This document shows positions 62,251 to 64,000 of a stretch of 64,000 nucleotides of DNA, piece by piece. The notes beneath the pieces were generated by a model. That model did not search any database. It saw nothing but the letters and a program-made list of their open reading frames with translations, and was not told where the DNA came from. Source of the DNA: Arenicola marina (Eukaryota > Annelida > Polychaeta > Arenicolidae); contig OZ025260.1 in assembly GCA_964019135.1 (NCBI GenBank), positions 29,878,254-29,942,253 on the forward strand. The letters are read 5' to 3'. Position numbers and translations under genes: made by a program. Numbering within the stretch: the first letter of the stretch is position 1; every line of letters begins with the position of its first letter.

Positions 62251-64000
62251 CACACATCCCTATACACATCCCCAGACACATACTTAAACATCCCCAGACA
62301 CATCCTTAGACAGATCCTCAGACACATCCTCAGACACATTCCCATACACATCCCCAAACACATCTCCAGACATATCCCCATACACATCCCCAGGGACATC
62401 CTCAGACACATCCTCAGACACACCCTCAGACACATCCTCAGACACATCCCCAAACACATTCCCAGACACATACCCAGACAGATCTTGACAAGTCGTCAGA
62501 CACATCCCCACAAACATCCTAAGACACATACCCAAACATCTCCAGACACATCCTCAAACACATCGCCAGACACATCCCCAAACACATCTCCATACACATC
62601 CTCAGACACATCCCCACATACATCTCTAAACACATCCCCACACACATCCTAAGACACATACCCAAACATCTCCAGACACATCCTCAAACACATCGCCAGA
62701 CACATCCCCAAACACATCTCCAGACATATCCCCAGACACATCCTCAGACACATCCCCATACACATCCCCAGGCACATCCCAAGACACATCCCCATACACA
62801 TCCCCAGGCACATCCTCAGACACATCCTCAGACACATCCTCAGACACGTCCTCAGACACATCCCGAAACACATTCCCAGACACATCCCCAGACAGATCCT
62901 CAGACAAATCGTCAGACACATCCCCAGGCACATCCCCAGGCACATCCTCAGACACATCCTCAGACACATCCTCAGACACATCCTCAGACACATCCTGAGA
63001 TACATCCCAAGACACAACCCCAGACACATCCTCAGACACATCCCAGACACATCCCCAGATACATCCCAGACACATCCTCAGACACATCCTCAGACACATC
63101 CCCATACACATCCCCAGACACATCCCCACACACCCTCAGACACATCCCCAGATATATCCTCAGACAAATTCCCAGACACATTCAGAAACACTTTCTCGGA
63201 CACATCGTCAGACACATCCCCAAACACATCCCCAGATAAATCTTCAGACACATCCTCAGACACATCCCCAGACACATCCCCAGACACATCAACAAGATTC
63301 ATCCTTAGACACATCCCCAGACACATCCCAGATATGTCCTCAGGCACATTCCCAGACACATCTTCAGACACATCCTCAGACACATCCCCAGACACACTCA
63401 GAGACACATCTCCATACACATCCTCAGACACATCCCCACACACATCCCTATACACATCCCCAGACACATCCTAAGACACATTCCCATACACATCCTTAGA
63501 CACATTCCCATACACATCCCCAAATACATCTCCAGACATATCCCCATACACATCCCCAGGGACATCCCCAGGCACATCCCACACACATCCTCAGACACAT
63601 CCTCAGACACACCCTGAGACATCCTCAGATACATGCCCATACATATCCCCATACACATCCCCAGACACATCCTCAGACACATCCTCAGACACACCCTGAG
63701 ACATCCTCAGACACATGCCCATACATATCCCCCTGCACATCCCCATACACATCCTCAGACACACCCTCAGACACATCCTCAGACACATCCCCAGACACAT
63801 CCTCGGACCCATTCACAGGCACATCCTCAGACACATCTTCAGACACATCCTCAGACACATCCCCAGACACATCCTCAGACGCATCCCAGACACATCCCCA
63901 GACAGATCCTCAGACAAGTCGTCAGACACATCCCCAGGCACATCCTCAGACACATCCCACACACATCCTCAGACACATCCTCAGACACATCCTGAGACAT

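Larger units (their letters stand above)
41820..64000. repeat. 12-bp satellite array (ACATCCYCAGAC), >22 kb, runs off the window
   Basis: Consecutive 12-bp units are mostly ACATCCCCAGAC, ACATCCTCAGAC, ACATCCCCATAC or ACATCCCCACAC. They are interspersed with 11-13-bp variants and longer landmark words such as AACAAGATTCATCCTTAGAC (18 copies, including an AATATT variant). The plus strand is about 80% A+C. Since 12 is a multiple of three, each frame gives a tetrapeptide repeat: THPQ, DTSS/DTSP or RHIP on plus, and GDVS/EDVS or GMCL/RMCL on minus. Frames of 60-380 codons open on both strands and close at the recurring CCTAAGACAC variant. I do not call any of them a gene. The array starts abruptly at about 41.82 kb and has no end in the window. 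Confidence 0.97.

Noticed and set aside
41793..63995. Tetrapeptide-repeat frames (THPQ, GDVS/EDVS, GMCL) as antifreeze-like or secreted repeat proteins
   Set aside because: They open and close with unit variants on both strands in several frames. The 12-bp period explains them.

Overview
The window looks like nuclear DNA of a multicellular animal. It has one gene-sized open frame, a class A seven-transmembrane receptor. Everything else is non-coding: large minisatellite arrays, small inverted-repeat transposon remnants, microsatellites and many poly(G)/poly(C) tracts. The receptor resembles the FMRFamide-receptor/GPR139-like group, which is often intronless and expanded in marine invertebrates. 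The unique sequence also has many TAGGCCTA-type motifs, which I associate with echinoderm genomes. A marine invertebrate, possibly an echinoderm, is therefore my best guess. This is inference; no ribosomal or mitochondrial marker is present to settle it. No bacterial operon, CRISPR array, phage or viral gene was seen.

Layout. 1-12.67 kb: gene-poor sequence with a 33-bp minisatellite (2.46-3.14 kb), a tRNA-derived SINE-like remnant (5.2 kb), a dispersed duplication (7.6 and 8.4 kb) and a MITE-like element with a small internal tandem array (11.9-12.4 kb). 12.67-19.67 kb: about 120 copies of a 58-bp unit. 19.7-21.1 kb: G/C-rich sequence with a 200-base assembly gap. 21.1-24.5 kb: about 146 copies of a 23-bp unit, ending in a short G-rich hexamer tract. 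24.7-33.4 kb: gene-free, with a TIR element built of GGGGCAAAACGCC-type motifs (28.14-28.95 kb) and a 1.47-kb foldback element with 0.63-0.66-kb arms (29.16-30.63 kb). 33.45-37.11 kb: about 104 copies of a 35-bp unit. 37.74-39.00 kb: the receptor gene, with a perfect-consensus RFX X-box about 390 bp upstream. 39.0-41.8 kb: gene-free. 41.82 kb to the window end: a 12-bp (ACATCCYCAGAC) satellite of more than 22 kb with several levels of higher-order duplication.

About 37 kb of 64 kb (58%) is tandem repeat in six sequence families, and the only gene sits in a 4.7-kb island between two C/A-rich arrays. The very long open frames in the arrays (up to 879 codons) arise because the repeat units lack stop codons; I do not call them genes. 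The most notable items are the nested higher-order structure of the 12-bp array, the foldback element, the MITE that carries its own tandem array, and the receptor with non-canonical microswitch motifs next to an X-box.
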